Source: JAAUQA01 sp036351435 (lineage in GTDB: Bacteria > Pseudomonadota > Gammaproteobacteria > Competibacterales > Competibacteraceae). From it: DNA of 44,891 nt. The number at the start of each line of letters is the position of its first letter. The stretch's first letter is position 1. Shown here piece by piece: positions 23,630-33,354 of this stretch. The translations under genes and the position numbers were made by a program. Below the pieces are notes generated by a model. That model worked only from the letters and a program-made list of their open reading frames with translations. It did not search any database and was not told the DNA's origin. The DNA lies in NCBI GenBank assembly GCA_036351435.1, contig JAZBPA010000120.1:1-44891 (forward strand), in the 5' to 3' direction.

Positions 23630-23892
23630 ACAGCGTTTGGTTGAGTGCGGTATTGTTGGTGGTGCTAATGGGGTCCGGTCTGGGGGTCGTCTACACCAAA
23701 CATCAGACCCGTCAGTTGTTTGTCAATCTGCAAACAGAGCAGGACCGCCGTGACGCACTGGAAATCGAATGGCGGCAATTGCAGTTGGAACACAGCACGC
23801 TGGCCACTGCAGCCCAAGTTGACCAAGCGGCGCGCAAACGCTTGGACATGGCCATTCCTTCGCCTGACGCCGTGATTTATATCATCCGCTGA
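23626..23892 (+). CDS. ftsL: Cell division protein FtsL
   Basis: FtsL is a bitopic division protein that, with FtsB and FtsQ, activates the FtsWI septal synthase. The 88-residue product has a short N-terminal cytoplasmic end, one transmembrane helix (about 3-20) and a periplasmic coiled coil with heptad-like QTEQDRRDALEIEWRQLQLE. Family conservation is low; the call rests on size, topology and position between rsmH and ftsI. It overlaps both neighbours (ATGA and TGATG). Confidence 0.93.
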   Translation: MNSVWLSAVLLVVLMGSGLGVVYTKHQTRQLFVNLQTEQDRRDALEIEWRQLQLEHSTLATAAQVDQAARKRLDMAIPSPDAVIYIIR

Positions 23893-25607
23893 TGAATCAC
23901 TCCACCCCACTATCCCTCAAAGTACGCCGTCACCTAGTGATCGGCGTGTTGGCATTGGCCACGACAGGCATTTTAACGCGGGCCGTATACTTGCAAGTCG
24001 TGCACAAGGATTTTTTGCAAGGCCAAGGCGACGAACGTTTCCTACGCGTCATCCAGACACCCGCTTACCGGGGCATGATTGTCGATCGCAACGGCGAACC
24101 ATTGGCCGTCAGTTCACCGGTTGACTCGGCTTGGGCAAACCCGGCTGTCGTGCTATCTCAGCCCGGTCAATTGGCTAAGCTTGCCAAAATCTTAGGGATC
24201 AACCCCAAGCGACTGCAAGATCGGTTGGAAGAGCGCGCGAATAAAGAATTCGTTTATTTGCGTCGCCACCTACCACCGGATACTGCGCAACGAGTCCTAG
24301 ACTTGAAGATTAAGGGAGTTCATCTACAGCGAGAATATCGACGCTTTTATCCGACCGCCGAGGTGACTTCTCACTTGCTCGGCTTTACCAACATCGACGA
24401 TATCGGCCAAGAGGGGTTAGAGCTGGCCTTTAACAGCGAACTGCAAGGAAAACCAGGTAGTAAGCGGGTGCTCAAAGATCGCTTCGGTCGTATTGTGGAC
24501 AATATCGAAAGCATTCGCCTCCCGGAGTCGGGTAAGACGTTAGTATTGAGCATTGATCGGCGTATTCAGTATCTGGCCTATCGCGCATTGAAAACTGCGG
24601 TAAACAAGCATAGTGCCGCCGGTGGTTCAGCCGTGGTGTTGGACGTCGATACCGGCGAGATTCTGGCTATGGTCAATCAGCTCGCTGCCAATCCTAACGA
24701 CCGCCAGCAACGCAAGAGTGCGCTGTTGCGCAACCGCGCGGTAACCGATGTGTATGAACCCGGTTCCACGCTCAAGCCTTTCACCATCGCCATGGCCTTG
24801 GAAAGCGGCGCCTACCGGCCGACGACATTGATCAACACCAATCCCGGCTATTTACGGGTGGGGCGTAATCGGGTCCGGGATATGCACAATTATGGTTTGA
24901 TTGATGTGGCGCGCATTATCAGCAAATCCAGCAATGTGGGTACCAGTAAAATCGCTCTGTCTCTGCCCGCCGAGCAACTGTGGACGTTGTATAAAAACCT
25001 GGGTTTCGGTTCGCTGCCATACATGGGGTTTACTGGAGAGCAGGATGGTGTGTTGCGCCATTTTTCTCAATGGAGCCCCATCGGTCATGCCAATCATTCA
25101 TTCGGCTACGGGCTATCGGTCACCACCTTGCAACTGGCCCATGCTTATTCCGTATTGGCTGCAGACGGCATAAAACGTCCACTCAGCTTATTGCGTCTTG
25201 AGCACCCCCCCCACGAAGAGGCTCGGGTTTTATCGGCCACTACCGCCCGGCAGGTGCGCGCCATGATGGAAGCGGTAGTCAGCAACAAAGGCACGGCGCC
25301 TAAAGCCGCCGTGCCCAGCTATCGGGTGGCCGGAAAAACCGGCACAGCCCACAAAACCGTCGATGGCCGTTATGCACGCAATCGATATTTTTCGGTGTTC
25401 GCCGGCATGGTGCCTGCCGAACAGCCACGCTTAGTGATGGTAGTGATGGTTGATGATCCACGCAAAGGCGGTCACTACGGGGGTCAGGTGGCAGCACCCG
25501 TCTTTAGCACGGTGATGAGTGGTGCGCTCCGTATGCTTAATGTGACTCCTGATGAAGTACCCGCTGTGAACCTAGCGGTAGCCACACCGGTAGAGAATAA
25601 GCAATGA
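23892..25607 (+). CDS. ftsI: Septal peptidoglycan transpeptidase FtsI (PBP3)
   Basis: FtsI is the class B penicillin-binding protein that cross-links septal peptidoglycan with FtsW. The 571-residue product has an N-terminal membrane anchor (about 13-30), a pedestal domain beginning RGMIVDRNGEPLAVSSP, and the transpeptidase motifs STLK (serine about 292), SSN (about 346-348) and KTG (about 482-484). All active-site motifs are intact. The start overlaps the ftsL stop and the end overlaps murE (ATGA). Confidence 0.98.
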   Translation: MNHSTPLSLKVRRHLVIGVLALATTGILTRAVYLQVVHKDFLQGQGDERFLRVIQTPAYRGMIVDRNGEPLAVSSPVDSAWANPAVVLSQPGQLAKLAKILGINPKRLQDRLEERANKEFVYLRRHLPPDTAQRVLDLKIKGVHLQREYRRFYPTAEVTSHLLGFTNIDDIGQEGLELAFNSELQGKPGSKRVLKDRFGRIVDNIESIRLPESGKTLVLSIDRRIQYLAYRALKTAVNKHSAAGGSAVVLDVDTGEILAMVNQLAANPNDRQQRKSALLRNRAVTDVYEPGSTLKPFTIAMALESGAYRPTTLINTNPGYLRVGRNRVRDMHNYGLIDVARIISKSSNVGTSKIALSLPAEQLWTLYKNLGFGSLPYMGFTGEQDGVLRHFSQWSPIGHANHSFGYGLSVTTLQLAHAYSVLAADGIKRPLSLLRLEHPPHEEARVLSATTARQVRAMMEAVVSNKGTAPKAAVPSYRVAGKTGTAHKTVDGRYARNRYFSVFAGMVPAEQPRLVMVVMVDDPRKGGHYGGQVAAPVFSTVMSGALRMLNVTPDEVPAVNLAVATPVENKQ

Positions 25608-27133
25608 GAGCCTCACCACCTCATTGGCCGCTACGTGCGTTATTAGCCGGATATGCCGAAGTACCGACAGCGCTGGATCGACCCATTACTGGCTTAACCA
25701 ACGATAGCCGACAAGTGCGTAACGGGGACCTGTTTTTAGCAACGCAGGGCTTGCACCACCACGGTTTAGAGTTCTTACCGACGGTTCGTGCGGCCGGTGC
25801 AGCAGCTGTTGCTTGGGAACCCCCTTATGCCACAGCTGCAGAGCACGATAGTGATTCTAGCTGTCCTTTGGTAGCTGTTGCGGGACTCAGCAGTAAGGTC
25901 GGCCCAATTGCTGGACGCTATTACGGCGAACCTACCCGCGAATTAACCGTAGTCGGAATCACCGGCACCGATGGCAAAACTTCCTGTGCCCACTTCATCG
26001 CCCAGGCTTTGCATGAGGAAACCGGCTCTTGCGGAATTCTCGGCACTTTAGGCTATGGCCGTTATGGGCAAACCCTGTCCGCAACGCACACCACGCCTGA
26101 CGCACTGAGTTTGCAAAACAATTTGGCGACATTACGCCAACAGGACGCCAAGTACGTGGTTATGGAGGTATCCTCTCATGCCCTAGCGCAGGAACGGGTT
26201 GCCGGCGTGGATTTTGCTGTGGCGATGCTCACTAATTTGGGCCGTGATCACCTGGACTATCATGGTGATGTCTCCCATTATGCGGCAGCCAAAGCACGCT
26301 TATTTTTAGCTCATCAACCGAACCATGCGGTGTTAAATCTGGACGATGCTTTCGGCCAGCAACTGCAAAACGCAGTCACTGCCGATGTGGTGGGCTACGG
26401 ATTAGGTGAACGGCCACCAAAATCAACTGCCTGGATATGGGGCGAGGCATTGACCTTATCCCCGCAAGGATTACAGATAAAAATTCGCTCAAGCTGGGGC
26501 GATGGCGAGTTATCCAGCCGTTTACTGGGCCGATTCAATGCCCATAATTTGCTAGCGGCATTAGCTACCCTGCTAGTGTTAGACATGCCTTTCGATGCGG
26601 CACTGCGCCGTTTATCACAAGTCGCGACGGTGAGCGGACGTATGGAGCGGTTCGGTGGCGACGGTTTATGCCCACTGGTGGTGGTAGATTACGCCCACAC
26701 ACCGCAAGCGCTGGAACAAGCTTTACAGGCATTGCGTGGCCACGCTGCTGGTCGTTTATGGTGTGTATTTGGGTGCGGTGGCGAACGCGATCCCGGCAAA
26801 CGCCCGCTGATGGGAACCATTGCTGAACGTTACGCCGATAACATTATTGTCACTAATGACAATCCCCGCGGCGAACAGCCCCGGCAAATCATGCGGGACA
26901 TCCTGGCCGGGACGCATTATCCCGACCGCACAAGTGTTATAGAGGATCGTCATAGCGCAATTCAACAAGCGATTACCGCAGCAGCGGCTACTGACATTGT
27001 GCTCATAGCCGGCAAAGGTCATGAAGACTACCAACTGATAGGTGAGCAACGGTTGCCTTTCAGCGACCGCGAAGTGGTCAGCCAATGTTTGGTGGAATGG
27101 GCTCTACCAACCCAGCAACGAAGGGCTTCGTGA
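25604..27133 (+). CDS. murE: UDP-MurNAc-L-Ala-D-Glu:meso-diaminopimelate ligase
   Basis: MurE adds meso-diaminopimelate as the third residue of the stem peptide in the cytoplasm. The 509-residue product has the N-terminal UDP-binding domain (LTNDSRQVRNGDLFLA), P-loop GITGTDGKTSCAHF, EVSSHALAQERV, NLGRDHLDYHGD, and the DNPRGE motif that marks diaminopimelate rather than lysine specificity. It overlaps the mraY start. In the canonical dcw order murF follows murE; here the TGATG overlap with mraY leaves no room for it. Confidence 0.98.
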   Translation: MRASPPHWPLRALLAGYAEVPTALDRPITGLTNDSRQVRNGDLFLATQGLHHHGLEFLPTVRAAGAAAVAWEPPYATAAEHDSDSSCPLVAVAGLSSKVGPIAGRYYGEPTRELTVVGITGTDGKTSCAHFIAQALHEETGSCGILGTLGYGRYGQTLSATHTTPDALSLQNNLATLRQQDAKYVVMEVSSHALAQERVAGVDFAVAMLTNLGRDHLDYHGDVSHYAAAKARLFLAHQPNHAVLNLDDAFGQQLQNAVTADVVGYGLGERPPKSTAWIWGEALTLSPQGLQIKIRSSWGDGELSSRLLGRFNAHNLLAALATLLVLDMPFDAALRRLSQVATVSGRMERFGGDGLCPLVVVDYAHTPQALEQALQALRGHAAGRLWCVFGCGGERDPGKRPLMGTIAERYADNIIVTNDNPRGEQPRQIMRDILAGTHYPDRTSVIEDRHSAIQQAITAAAATDIVLIAGKGHEDYQLIGEQRLPFSDREVVSQCLVEWALPTQQRRAS

Positions 27134-28215
27134 TGCTGGTGCTGCTTTCAGAATGGCTGGTCCAATATTATGGTGGGTTCAATGTCTTTCAGTATCTGAC
27201 CTTGCGAGCCATCCTGGGGGTATTGACGGCGTTATTCATTTCCTTTCTGGTCGGCCCGATCATGATTAGAAAACTGAGTTTTCATCAGGTCGGCCAGCAC
27301 GTGCGTGACGATGGTCCGCAAACTCATCTCACCAAAGCTGGCACACCGACCATGGGAGGGGCGCTGATTCTGGTCGCGATTGCGGTCGCCACGCTGCTGT
27401 GGGCAGATCTGCGCAATCACTATGTCTGGATCGTGTTGGCAGTCACTCTGGGGTTTGGAGGGATCGGTTGGGTCGACGACTACCGCAAGTTGGTATTGCG
27501 CAACTCCAAGGGGTTACCCGCCCGCACCAAGTATCTGTGGCAATCGGGTATTGGCTTGTTAGCCGCCAGTGTGTTGTATTTTACTGCGCAGACTCCGGCA
27601 GAAACGCAGCTGCTGATACCGTTTTTTAAAGCATTATCCATCGAATTAAATCTATTTTTCATCGTGTTAGCGTACTTGGTTATTGTAGGTTCCAGTAACG
27701 CAGTCAACCTAACCGATGGATTAGACGGCTTGGCCATCATGCCAACAGTAATGGTGGCGGGGGCTTTGGCTATTTTCGCCTATGCGACAGGTAACGTGAA
27801 CTTTGCCGACTATCTCGGTATTCCTTATGTGGCAGGCACCGGAGAAGTTGTGATTTTTTGTGGCTCTTTAGTGGGAGCCGGATTGGGTTTTTTGTGGTTT
27901 AACGCCTATCCTGCCCAAGTCTTCATGGGCGATGTCGGCGCTTTGGCCTTGGGAGCCGCGCTGGGCACTATCGCCATTATTGTGCGCCAGGAATTGGTAC
28001 TGCTGGTTATGGGTGGCGTATTCGTCATGGAAACCCTGTCGGTGATCTTACAGGTCGCCTCCTTCAAACTCACCGGACGACGTATTTTTCGTATGGCCCC
28101 TTTACATCATCATTTTGAGCTGAAAGGGTGGCCGGAGCCGCGGGTGATTGTCCGTTTTTGGATTATCACTGTTATTTTGATATTGATTGGCTTGGCTACA
28201 CTCAAGATTCGTTGA
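27133..28215 (+). CDS. mraY: Phospho-MurNAc-pentapeptide translocase MraY
   Basis: MraY transfers phospho-MurNAc-peptide from UDP to undecaprenyl phosphate, forming lipid I at the inner membrane. The frame opens at 27085 inside murE, but the ATG at 27133 matches the standard MLVLLSEWLVQYYGGFNVF start and gives 360 residues, the E. coli length. Polytopic (about ten helices). Visible are the DDGPQTHLTKAGTPTMGG loop, WVDDYRKL aspartates, NLTDGLDGLA, GDVGALALGAALG, and MAPLHHHFELKGWPE with the conserved HHH. Confidence 0.97.
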   Translation: MLVLLSEWLVQYYGGFNVFQYLTLRAILGVLTALFISFLVGPIMIRKLSFHQVGQHVRDDGPQTHLTKAGTPTMGGALILVAIAVATLLWADLRNHYVWIVLAVTLGFGGIGWVDDYRKLVLRNSKGLPARTKYLWQSGIGLLAASVLYFTAQTPAETQLLIPFFKALSIELNLFFIVLAYLVIVGSSNAVNLTDGLDGLAIMPTVMVAGALAIFAYATGNVNFADYLGIPYVAGTGEVVIFCGSLVGAGLGFLWFNAYPAQVFMGDVGALALGAALGTIAIIVRQELVLLVMGGVFVMETLSVILQVASFKLTGRRIFRMAPLHHHFELKGWPEPRVIVRFWIITVILILIGLATLKIR

Positions 28216-28228
28216 GGCTGCGATACCG

Positions 28229-29617
28229 ATGTCATTGGCTGCCGCTAATCCTGATCACTTTCACCGACGCCTGGTCAATGCAGAGACGTTGGATCTGCAC
28301 GGGCTCACGCTAGTGATCGGATTAGGTCGCAGTGGGTTATCTGCGGTGCGCATGCTGGTGGAGTTAGGTGTGGAAGTCGCCGTCACCGATAGCCGTGCGA
28401 ATCCTCCCGAGTTGGCCACGTTGCAGCGAGAGTTTCCTGACGTGCCCTACCGGGTCGGTCGATTCGATACCGGGTTGTTCGCCAAGGCGCAACGACTGGT
28501 GGTCAGCCCCGGCGTCTCGGTACAAACGCCATTGATTGCAGCGACAGCGGCGCGCGGTGTGCCGCTGTGGGGAGATATCGAATTATTTGCTCGGGTTGTG
28601 CCAGCGCCGGTAGTTGCAATCACCGGTTCCAATGGCAAAAGCACGGTCACGACTTTACTCGGCCACATGATAGAACAAGCCGGTATACCGATTGCTGTGG
28701 GAGGCAACCTAGGCACACCGGCCCTGGATTTATTGCGCCAATCGGAAGCCATGTTGTACGTATTGGAACTATCCAGTTTTCAACTGGAAACGACGTTGAG
28801 TCTAAACGCCCAGGCAGCAACGGTATTGAACATTAGCCCTGATCATATGGATCGTTACCCTGATCTGAACGCTTATGCGCAAGCCAAGCAACGCATTTTC
28901 CGCGGCGACGGCTGGCAAATCCTCAATGCGGATGATCCTCAAGTGACGGCGATGCAGATCCCGCACCGCAAAACCCTGCGCTTTACCTTAAACCCCCCGG
29001 CTACCGGAGAATTCGGATTGCGGCAGATCGACGATAAAATCTATCTCGCCTATGGGGAAGATAATTGGCTGGCTGCAGATTCACTCAAGATTCGGGGCAA
29101 ACATAATTTAGCCAATGCATTAGCAGCATTAGCACTAGGACATACGCTGGATTTACCCAAAACAGCAATGCTGGCCGCTTTATGCTCATTTCCCGGGTTA
29201 CCCCACCGGACCGAGTGGGTCACGGAGGCGAGAGGAATCAGTTGGTTCAATGATTCCAAAGGCACCAATGTCGGGGCCACGATAGCAGCTGTGCAAGGCT
29301 TGCCTGGGCCGTTGGTACTGATCGCCGGTGGTGATGGCAAAGGCCAGGATTTCACCCCGTTGGGATCGGTATTGGCGGGCAAGGTACGCGCTCTGATCGT
29401 GCTTGGTCGTGATGCGCAAGCCATTGCCGCTGTATCCACCGTGCCAGTGCATTGGGCGGACGATATGGAACAGGCCGTGATGTTGGCCGCGCAAATAGCC
29501 CAAGCCGGCGACAGTGTATTGCTATCACCAGCTTGCGCCAGCTTCGACATGTTCAGTCACTACGAAGAACGGGGTGAGGTGTTTAGCGCCCTTGCGCGTA
29601 GGCAAGCGACATGCTGA
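28229..29617 (+). CDS. murD: UDP-MurNAc-L-alanine:D-glutamate ligase
   Basis: MurD adds D-glutamate to UDP-MurNAc-L-Ala. The ATG at 28229 (GAGG about 11 bases upstream) gives 462 residues, around 20 longer than E. coli MurD because of an N-terminal extension (MSLAAANPDHFHRRLVNAE) before the LVIGLGRSGLSAVRML start. P-loop AITGSNGKSTVTTLLG, LELSSFQLETT, NISPDHMDRY and WFNDSKGTNVGAT are intact. It overlaps ftsW by seven bases. Confidence 0.96.
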   Translation: MSLAAANPDHFHRRLVNAETLDLHGLTLVIGLGRSGLSAVRMLVELGVEVAVTDSRANPPELATLQREFPDVPYRVGRFDTGLFAKAQRLVVSPGVSVQTPLIAATAARGVPLWGDIELFARVVPAPVVAITGSNGKSTVTTLLGHMIEQAGIPIAVGGNLGTPALDLLRQSEAMLYVLELSSFQLETTLSLNAQAATVLNISPDHMDRYPDLNAYAQAKQRIFRGDGWQILNADDPQVTAMQIPHRKTLRFTLNPPATGEFGLRQIDDKIYLAYGEDNWLAADSLKIRGKHNLANALAALALGHTLDLPKTAMLAALCSFPGLPHRTEWVTEARGISWFNDSKGTNVGATIAAVQGLPGPLVLIAGGDGKGQDFTPLGSVLAGKVRALIVLGRDAQAIAAVSTVPVHWADDMEQAVMLAAQIAQAGDSVLLSPACASFDMFSHYEERGEVFSALARRQATC

Positions 29618-30801
29618 ATTCAGCCTCGCCCCAAAACCCGGTATCGGTGACTTGGTCTGGATTGGATCCCTGGTTGGTATTGCCGGGGGTGATGCTGTTG
29701 ATCATGGGCTTGTTGATGGTAACCTCGGCATCTATGCCGATAGCCGAAGCTCAGTTGGGCCAGCCCTTCTATTTTCTGATCCGACAAAGCATTTTTATGG
29801 GCATTGGGATAGCGACGGCGATCATCGTCTTGCATATATCGTCAGATCACTGGTATCGCTACAGTCCTTGGTTGCTGATGCTAGCGGTTGCTTTGTTGCT
29901 GCTAGTCCTGTTCATCGGCAAGGAGGTCAAGGGCAGTACCCGGTGGATTAGCTTAGGGCCAATTAATTTACAACCCTCTGAATTGGCAAAACTATTCGTT
30001 CTTATTTATGCCTCCGGTTATTTGCAACGACATCGTATCGCGCTACGCCATTCCCTAGAAGCGATGATTCGCCTGCTGATCGTATTGGCAGGGGTATCCT
30101 TATTGTTACTGTTGGAGCCTGATTTCGGTACCACAGTTGTGTTGCTAGGCACTGTGCTGGGGTTGGTGTTTTTGGCCGGAGTCAATCTCTGGCGCTTTGC
30201 CACCCTGCAAGGCCTAGTCCTCATCGCCATGGCTTTGTTGATCTATTCGTCAGACTATCGCCGAGCTCGTTTGGTCAGTTTTCTGGATCCCTGGGCTGAT
30301 CCGTTTAACAAAGGCTTCCAGCTCACCCAATCGTTGATCGCCATTGGCCGCGGTGAGCTATCCGGAGTCGGCTTGGGGGCCAGCATGCAGAAATTATTTT
30401 ATCTGCCGGAGGCGCATACCGATTTCCTATTTGCTATTTTGGCCGAGGAGCTAGGGCTAATCGGAGTTCTGGTGATCATCTGCTTGTACGCCATAATCGT
30501 AGGGCGCGCCTTCACGATAGCTGCCCAGGCTGAACATTTGGAACATTTTTTTGCTGCTTATCTGGCCTACGGCATTGGTTTGTGGCTCAGCATTCAGGCC
30601 CTCTTCAACATGGGCGTCAACATGGGTGTACTGCCTACCAAGGGCTTGACGTTACCGTTGCTCAGCTACGGTGGCAGCAGCTTGATTGTCACTTGTGCCG
30701 CGGTGGCCTTGTTGCTCCGTATTGAGTTAGAAACCCGAAGCGCAGACCAGCGACTCCAGCCCGAACTGCCAGCCCGCGCCGCGCCGGAGCTATCGCAATG
30801 A
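29611..30801 (+). CDS. ftsW: Septal peptidoglycan glycosyltransferase FtsW
   Basis: FtsW is the SEDS-family glycan polymerase of the divisome, partner of FtsI. The 396-residue polytopic protein shows the SEDS landmarks GSTRWISLGPINLQPSELAK, LLLEPDFGTTVVL, SYGGSSLIV near the C-terminus, and the LPEAHTDFLFAILAEELGL loop with the aspartate needed for polymerase activity. It overlaps murD upstream and murG downstream (ATGA). Confidence 0.97.
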   Translation: MLNSASPQNPVSVTWSGLDPWLVLPGVMLLIMGLLMVTSASMPIAEAQLGQPFYFLIRQSIFMGIGIATAIIVLHISSDHWYRYSPWLLMLAVALLLLVLFIGKEVKGSTRWISLGPINLQPSELAKLFVLIYASGYLQRHRIALRHSLEAMIRLLIVLAGVSLLLLLEPDFGTTVVLLGTVLGLVFLAGVNLWRFATLQGLVLIAMALLIYSSDYRRARLVSFLDPWADPFNKGFQLTQSLIAIGRGELSGVGLGASMQKLFYLPEAHTDFLFAILAEELGLIGVLVIICLYAIIVGRAFTIAAQAEHLEHFFAAYLAYGIGLWLSIQALFNMGVNMGVLPTKGLTLPLLSYGGSSLIVTCAAVALLLRIELETRSADQRLQPELPARAAPELSQ

Positions 30802-31910
30802 GCATACAGGCGCCTGTTTTAATCATGGCGGGAGGGACGGGGGGCCACGTGTTTCCGGCTTTGGCGGTGGCTGAACGCTTACAGCAGCATGATATTCCGG
30901 TGGTGTGGATGGGGTCACCTCAAGGACTGGAGGCTCAGCTGGTTCCGCCTGCCGGCATCCCTATAGAATTTATCGGTGTCTCGGGCCTACGGGGAACCGG
31001 TTTACAGCGCTTGTTGGCAGCTCCCTTAATGCTCGGCCGAGCTTTATGGCAAGCAACCGCTGTGCTACGCCGGATCAAACCTTGTCTGGCCTTGGGTATG
31101 GGTGGCTTTGCCAGTGGGCCTGGTGGACTCATGGCACGTTGTTTGGGTATCCCATTGGTGATTCACGAACAAAACGCGCTCGCTGGCTTTACCAATCGCT
31201 GCTTATCAAGAATAGCCAACCCAGTATTAGAGGCTTTCCCGCATAGCTTTCCCGCTTCGCGTCAGGCATTGCACGTCGGTAATCCGGTACGGGCTAGTAT
31301 TGCCGTATTGCCAAAGCCGGAGCGCCGTTTTGCAGAACGGCATGGACCGGCGCGTCTGTTGGTATTAGGCGGCAGCCAAGGCGCTATGCAGCTAAATCAA
31401 TGGGTGCCGGAAGCGTTGGCAGCATTGGCTCCAGCTGAGCAACCTACTGTGTGGCATCAAACCGGCAGCAAGTGGCACAAACCCACGTTGCAACTGTATA
31501 ACGAAGCCGGGCTAGAAGCCCGCCTAGCGCCGTTCATCGAAGACATGGCTGAAGCCTATAGTTGGGCTGACCTTGTGTTATGCCGGGCAGGCGCATTAAC
31601 CGTGGCCGAATTAGCAACAGCGGGAGTAGGTTCGATCTTGGTGCCCTATCCTCATGCCACCGACGATCACCAAACAGCGAATGCCTGTTTTCTGGAACAA
31701 GCCGGTGCTGCCTTAGTCCACCAACAAGCGGATTTGACCCCCGCACAGTTGACCGAACTATTGCGCGAGTTATTTAATGATCGTAACCGCATGTTGGCTA
31801 TGGCCAACGCAGCACACCGGTTGGCACAGCCCGATTCAGCAGAGCGTATCGCAAAGCTTTGCCTGGACAGGATCAACACCCACGAGGTAAGCCGTGCTAA
31901 GCCGTGCTGA
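30798..31910 (+). CDS. murG: UDP-GlcNAc:lipid I N-acetylglucosaminyltransferase MurG
   Basis: MurG is a GT-B glycosyltransferase on the cytoplasmic face of the inner membrane; it adds GlcNAc to lipid I, giving lipid II. The 370-residue product has GGTGGHVFPALAVAERL at the N-terminus, LGMGGFASGPGGLMA, VIHEQNALAGFTNR, LLVLGGSQGAMQLN and LVLCRAGALTVAELATAG. The 3' end overlaps the murC start within a tandem ten-base repeat. Confidence 0.98.
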   Translation: MSIQAPVLIMAGGTGGHVFPALAVAERLQQHDIPVVWMGSPQGLEAQLVPPAGIPIEFIGVSGLRGTGLQRLLAAPLMLGRALWQATAVLRRIKPCLALGMGGFASGPGGLMARCLGIPLVIHEQNALAGFTNRCLSRIANPVLEAFPHSFPASRQALHVGNPVRASIAVLPKPERRFAERHGPARLLVLGGSQGAMQLNQWVPEALAALAPAEQPTVWHQTGSKWHKPTLQLYNEAGLEARLAPFIEDMAEAYSWADLVLCRAGALTVAELATAGVGSILVPYPHATDDHQTANACFLEQAGAALVHQQADLTPAQLTELLRELFNDRNRMLAMANAAHRLAQPDSAERIAKLCLDRINTHEVSRAKPC

Positions 31911-33354
31911 ATCACCAGCGGTAAAACCGCTTGGCACCGACACCAATCAAGAGATGCGCCGCATCCGGCGAATTCATTTTGTCGGTATCGGCGGAGCAGG
32001 CATGAGCGGCATCGCCGATGTGTTGCTGACGCTGGGTTATGAGATTTCCGGCTCCGATTTGCATGGTAATTCCGCCACCGCCCATCTGCAACGCTGCGGC
32101 GCAACGATCCATCAAGGACATTCAGCAGAGCATATTGCGGGTTGCGATGCCGTGGTAATCTCCAGTGCGATTACAAGAGATAACCCCGAAGTAGCGGCCG
32201 CACAAGCTGCGCGAATTCCGGTCGTACCGCGCGCCGAGATGCTCGCCGAATTAATGCGTTTTCGCTACGGTATCGCGGTGGCCGGAACGCATGGCAAAAC
32301 CACCACGACCAGCTTAATTGCCAGTCTGCTGGCGGAACATGGCCTAGACCCAACCTTCGTCATCGGCGGACGTTTAAACAGCGCCGGCAGCAATGCTCGG
32401 CTAGGTGCCGGTCACTATCTGGTCGCTGAGGCTGACGAAAGCGACGCATCATTTTTACATTTAAAACCCATGTTGGCGGTCGTCACCAATATTGACGCCG
32501 ATCACCTCCAGACTTATGACGGCGATTTTCTCCGCTTACGCGATACCTTTATTGAATTTCTGCATCATTTGCCCTTTTACGGTCTGGCCGTGTTATGCGC
32601 TGATGATCCTCAGATACAGGCCATCTTGCCGCAGGTGGGACGCCCTGTATTGACATACGGCACAGGCGACGATTGCGATGTACGGGCCATCAATATCACC
32701 CAAAACGGAATGCGCACCCGCTTTCAGCTGAGCCTGCCGGACCAAGCGGAGCTGTGGCACATATCTCTCAATTTGCCGGGTCAGCACAGTGTGTTGAATG
32801 CGTTAGCAGCTATCGCCGTAGCACACGAGTTGAATGTACCGATCCAAGCCATTCAGCGGGCGCTGGAAAATTTTCAGGGTATCGGTCGACGTTTCCAAAG
32901 TCGCGGTGAATTGACATTACCCAACGGCGGGGCGGTCACGTTGATTGATGACTATGGTCATCACCCGCGGGAATTAGCCGCCGTGTTACAAGCGATTCGT
33001 GCAGGCTGGCCCGACCGTAGGTTGGTATTGGCTTTTCAACCGCATCGCTACTCCCGTACCCGGGATTTGTTCGACGATTTCGCCCAGGTCTTATCCACTG
33101 TCGATGTACTCATTCTGACGGAAGTTTATGCTGCCGGTGAGGCACCGCTCGCCGGGGCCGACGGGCGCACGTTAAGTCGAGCAATTCGAGTACGCGGCAA
33201 GGTTGATCCGGTATTTCTAGAATTGGTAACCGAGTTACCGCAAATTTTACCAAATGTCTTGGAAGACGGTGATTTGTTGCTGTTGATGGGAGCCGGCAAT
33301 ATCGGCGCGGTGGCCGCGCAGCTGGGACACCAAGGTTTAGGAATCAGCGGATGA
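31894..33354 (+). CDS. murC: UDP-MurNAc:L-alanine ligase
   Basis: MurC adds L-alanine to UDP-MurNAc, starting the stem peptide. The GTG at 31894, six bases after a GAGG, gives 486 residues; the ATG at 31954 (before RRIRRIHFVGIGG) is a less supported alternative. Visible are HFVGIGGAGMSGIADVL, the P-loop AGTHGKTTTTSLI, EADESDASFLHL, NIDADHLQTYDG and DDYGHHPRELAAVLQ. It overlaps murG by 17 bases and murB by four. Confidence 0.96.
   Translation: MLSRAESPAVKPLGTDTNQEMRRIRRIHFVGIGGAGMSGIADVLLTLGYEISGSDLHGNSATAHLQRCGATIHQGHSAEHIAGCDAVVISSAITRDNPEVAAAQAARIPVVPRAEMLAELMRFRYGIAVAGTHGKTTTTSLIASLLAEHGLDPTFVIGGRLNSAGSNARLGAGHYLVAEADESDASFLHLKPMLAVVTNIDADHLQTYDGDFLRLRDTFIEFLHHLPFYGLAVLCADDPQIQAILPQVGRPVLTYGTGDDCDVRAINITQNGMRTRFQLSLPDQAELWHISLNLPGQHSVLNALAAIAVAHELNVPIQAIQRALENFQGIGRRFQSRGELTLPNGGAVTLIDDYGHHPRELAAVLQAIRAGWPDRRLVLAFQPHRYSRTRDLFDDFAQVLSTVDVLILTEVYAAGEAPLAGADGRTLSRAIRVRGKVDPVFLELVTELPQILPNVLEDGDLLLLMGAGNIGAVAAQLGHQGLGISG

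Noticed and set aside
27085..27132. Upstream ATG extending mraY by 16 codons into murE
   Set aside because: The added residues do not match MraY; the ATG at 27133 gives the family-standard start and the exact 360-residue length.
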